DNA from: CALVGQ01 sp031551965
Lineage (GTDB): Bacteria > Bacillota_I > Bacilli_A > Erysipelotrichales > Erysipelotrichaceae
Length of the DNA stretch: 64,000 nucleotides
Assembly (NCBI GenBank): GCA_031551965.1
Contig: JAVBMW010000009.1
Span: 62,001 to 126,000 of the forward strand
Direction: 5' to 3'
A program made the position numbers and the translations under genes. This document shows positions 62,439-64,000 of the stretch, in pieces (position 1 is the first letter of the stretch; every line of letters starts with the position of its first letter). The notes below the pieces were generated by a model. That model saw only the letters and a program-made list of their open reading frames with translations, did no database searches and had not been told where the DNA came from.

Positions 62439-62549
62439 AGCAATCTCCTTGAACAATAATATTATATCATTATTAACCTAGTAAAATTATTTTGTTTATA
62501 CCTTATTTTTAATTCAATTTTTACATCTATTCAAGAAATTAGATATATG

Positions 62550-62903
62550 TCGTAAATAAATTTACTCCATCTATCATTCTAAAACCCTAGAGTCTTAGAA
62601 CCCAATTCTGTTTCTTGCCAGATTGGTAAGATATACACTTTGTTTTATCTTTCCTCATCAAGATGGTGCGATAAATAATAGTCATATATCCTTTTATTTG
62701 TTACACCATTTCCAATGAAGTTCATCCCTACCCCCAACCAGTTATCTTCTAGTAACTGCGTCAAAGTATACGGTTCATTGTTTAATGGTTAAAGCTGTTA
62801 ACCTGCAAATCTCACCCCTTTTCCACAATCACATAACTTGCAACTAAATGACTGCTTAACCCATTAGACTTACTGTCAGTGATTGTCTACTACTTATATT
62901 GTT
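62550..62903 (-). ncRNA. Candidate structured non-coding RNA, unknown class
   Basis: A sigma-A promoter (62910-62939) points leftwards into this stretch, which then shows a series of local hairpins: GGTTAA/TTAACC (62787-62803), CAGTTA/TAACTG (62739-62758), a two-part stem ATGGTG/CACCAT enclosing AAATAA/TTATTT (62663-62709), CCAAT-CTG/CAG-A-ATTGG (62602-62626) and, one base further, TTCTAA/TTAGAA (62577-62600). Six-base perfect stems with short loops at this density are more than I would expect by chance. I cannot match it to RNase P RNA, tmRNA, 6S or SRP RNA. A decayed protein gene is the alternative, as one frame is open for 45 codons. Confidence 0.4.
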
Positions 62904-62909
62904 GATCAC

Positions 62910-62939
62910 ATTATAGCAGTAAATAAACTTAAATATCAA
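62910..62939 (-). promoter_or_regulatory. Sigma-A promoter facing the hairpin-rich region
   Basis: TTGATA (62939-62934), 18 bases, and a perfect TATAAT (62915-62910) on the minus strand. No coding start follows with a ribosome site, which suggests an untranslated transcript starting near 62903. Confidence 0.6.
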
Positions 62940-62941
62940 TC

Positions 62942-62971
62942 TTGACTTTTATGATTTTATTTGAATACTAT
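62942..62971 (+). promoter_or_regulatory. Possible rightward promoter
   Basis: TTGACT (62942-62947), 18 bases and TACTAT (62966-62971) on the plus strand, back to back with the leftward promoter. Transcripts from here would reach the hairpin at 63034 after about 60-80 bases, so at most a very short RNA would result. Confidence 0.35.
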
Positions 62972-63033
62972 TCAAGTAACCAATTAATATTAATCAATGA
63001 TTTTAGAGGGCTTCGAGAACTTTTCGATAAGAT

Positions 63034-63055
63034 AAAAAAGACCTTTCGGTCTTTA
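63034..63055 (-). terminator. Strong terminator with GAAA tetraloop
   Basis: A seven-base-pair stem AAAGACC/GGTCTTT closed by GAAA, followed by more T on the minus strand. It could end transcription of the TOPRIM-like gene about 160 bases upstream; the reverse strand has fewer T after it. Confidence 0.75.
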
Positions 63056-63145
63056 TTCGTCATCCATCGATAATACTGCCATAAACGCTTCTTGCGATAG
63101 TTTTTTCTTATTATCATAATAACCTCCATTCTGAAGTGCTTCGCT
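63053..63145 (-). pseudogene. Short broken reading frame ending at the terminator
   Basis: The minus strand reads RSEALQNGGYYDNKKKLSQE and continues AFMAVLSMDDE to a TAA that overlaps the terminator hairpin, with no start codon in that frame. The GGAGG and ATG at 63127-63115 lie in another frame, which could encode 49 residues (62968-63117) starting MIIRKNYRKKR but runs through the terminator. A single base gained after the ATG would join it to the KKLSQEAF frame and give a peptide of about 21 residues. This looks like a gene remnant or a frameshifted micro-protein. Confidence 0.4.
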
Positions 63146-63215
63146 TCTTCAGCACAAATTTATCTTTATGAACATATTTTTCACACTAATTCTTCTATTA
63201 AATCGTTTTCTTAAA

Positions 63216-63986
63216 TTAATCTAACTTAATTTCTTGTAATATTTTGTCTCCAAAATACTCATAAATCATAAAAATTGAGGTATTCACAACTTCAATTTTA
63301 TTATTATTGCAAATATTATTTAGTTGACATTCCAGTATGTTTTCTTGTTTCAATGTGGACTCATACTCTTCCCATGTTGGAACTAAACTAGATTGATTAA
63401 TAAACAAATTAGCCCTAAGTAAATTTAAACTAATCAATTTTACACAATCAGTTCTCTTATATTTATTGTAAGAAGTACAATTTCCTCTTTCAGACGATAT
63501 TCTTTTGTAGTCTCCACTTTCAGAAACTAAAATATTTCTAGAAACATCAGTAATTTTGCAAGGAAAGCAGCAATCTCTGATTGATTCCACCATAGGATAA
63601 TTTATATATATTTTCCCATTCTCTGTTTCATTATTAAAATACTTTAGCATGTTTCTTAAAATCATATTTTTATTGTTTTCCACACCAATATCTGCATGAT
63701 AATCTAAGTCCAAGAATAAATATATGTATGTAAAATTATTTTCGAGAATTTTAAATTCATCATCTGAATGTTGCTTTGATTGTTTCAAAATTGTTCTAAA
63801 ATCAACAATATCAAGATCATCGCTATATGAGCATTCCTCTACCTTTTGAAATAGTTGATATATATTTTCTCTTAAAATATACCTTTCTACACCAATATCA
63901 AAGTTTCTAATCAATGAATCCACAAAACCCGTTTCAGGAAATTCGCCTTCAAGGATAAAAAGTATATTATTAACAGAAGCCGCCAT
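63216..63986 (-). CDS. TOPRIM-like protein of unknown function (possible defence-associated nuclease)
   Basis: A 256-residue soluble protein. An N-terminal strand with Glu, 'ILFILEGE' (about 8-15), and a later 'IYLFLDLDYH' (D-x-D, about 88-97) correspond to the acidic residues of a TOPRIM fold; 'GKIYINYPMVESI' (about 123-135) recurs in TOPRIM-like proteins that I associate with phage-defence and Old/RloB-type loci. The ATG is directly preceded by an in-frame TAA, and there is no ribosome site, so it may be coupled to a gene just outside the right edge; an ATPase partner would be typical. The codon use is more A/T-rich and Asn-rich than its neighbours, as in acquired genes. Confidence 0.6.
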   Translation of the reverse strand: MAASVNNILFILEGEFPETGFVDSLIRNFDIGVERYILRENIYQLFQKVEECSYSDDLDIVDFRTILKQSKQHSDDEFKILENNFTYIYLFLDLDYHADIGVENNKNMILRNMLKYFNNETENGKIYINYPMVESIRDCCFPCKITDVSRNILVSESGDYKRISSERGNCTSYNKYKRTDCVKLISLNLLRANLFINQSSLVPTWEEYESTLKQENILECQLNNICNNNKIEVVNTSIFMIYEYFGDKILQEIKLD

Positions 63987-64000
63987 TTATATATATCTTT

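Larger units (their letters stand above)
62439..63215. other. Gene-poor stretch with a hairpin-rich transcript candidate and gene debris
   Basis: The only gap over 300 bases in the window. It holds, from left to right, the lipoprotein promoter, the hairpin-rich block 62550-62903, a promoter pair near 62910-62971, a strong hairpin at 63034-63055, and a short broken reading frame near 63050-63140. No full-length protein gene is visible on either strand. Open runs of up to about 45 codons occur, but none has a good start and end. Confidence 0.8.

Noticed and set aside
62550..62720. GAGGAAAG and ACAGAA segments on the minus strand, reminiscent of RNase P RNA
   Set aside because: They are only about 45 bases apart, the other universally conserved blocks are absent and there is no P4 pairing partner at the right place.
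62765..62785. TATACGGTTC on the plus strand, like the end of group II intron domain V
   Set aside because: The matching GAGCCGTA 5' arm and the catalytic AGC triad are missing, so no domain V can form.
62640..62790. 45-codon open frame ending KRIYDYYLSHHLDEER
   Set aside because: It has no start codon with a ribosome site, and a stop lies just upstream; kept only as the alternative (decayed gene) to the RNA reading.
1..64000. CRISPR arrays, tRNA/rRNA genes, insertion sequences
   Set aside because: I saw no regularly spaced repeats, no tRNA-like cloverleaf or rRNA sequence and no transposase gene while reading both strands; a computed search could still find short ones.

Overview
The window is a 64 kb piece of a low-GC (about one third G+C), densely packed Bacillota chromosome. 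Nearly every gene lies on the minus strand, the usual picture for one replichore. Dipicolinate synthase (dpaA/dpaB), a companion dapA and a Cse60-type protein point to an endospore former. A group-C type [FeFe] hydrogenase, the absence of any respiratory complex and the gene content suggest an anaerobic fermenter. A spore-forming member of the Erysipelotrichia is my best guess; this rests on gene style, not on a marker gene.

Layout. 1-3.7 kb: the start of a hydrogenase operon (2Fe-2S ferredoxin, PAS-bearing hydrogenase-like sensor, SpoIIE-like phosphatase, NuoE-like subunit), with a sigma-A promoter that has a CcpA box inside it. 3.8-7.6 kb: gpsA-der-cmk plus an anchored protein. 7.7-10.3 kb: FMN-riboswitch-controlled riboflavin transporter, efp, a beta-lactamase-fold hydrolase. 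10.4-13.9 kb: a complete seven-gene comG-type pseudopilus operon. 14-19.5 kb: methyltransferase, metallo-hydrolase, rpmG, a membrane protein and a class B PBP. 19.6-30 kb: ispG, a NusG_II-ApbE fusion, a sensor/diguanylate cyclase gene split by an in-frame stop, nfo, a DEAD-box helicase, and a plus-strand run starting with ispH. 30-34.7 kb: a chitobiose-type PTS operon with its PRD regulator and ChbG deacetylase. 34.8-40.4 kb: pseudouridine synthase, flippase, lipoprotein, small Cys-rich protein, Cse60 and the dipicolinate genes. 40.5-45.7 kb: tyrS with a tyrosine T-box, lgt with two envelope genes, ccpA. 45.8-50.3 kb: ytxH-like, ytxG-like, murC and trmB in an order resembling Bacillus. 50.4-62.4 kb: pnp, an ABC/FtsX exporter with TetR regulator, a kinase-like protein, rpsO, hemW. 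The last 1.6 kb looks accessory: a gene-poor stretch with a promoter and a series of hairpins (possible non-coding RNA), gene debris, and a TOPRIM-like protein reaching the edge.

How it fits together. CcpA is encoded in the window. Two sequences that match its operator well lie in front of the hydrogenase operon and in front of the operon that ends with ccpA itself, which suggests local carbon-control wiring. Lgt sits beside a lipoprotein gene, and several other lipoproteins in the window would be its substrates. DapA next to DpaAB would supply the dipicolinate precursor to the mother cell. The least explained items are the hairpin-rich 62.55-62.90 kb region, the TOPRIM-like gene, the nonsense codon in the sensor-GGDEF gene, and an EF-P whose tip loop lacks the usual modifiable residue.
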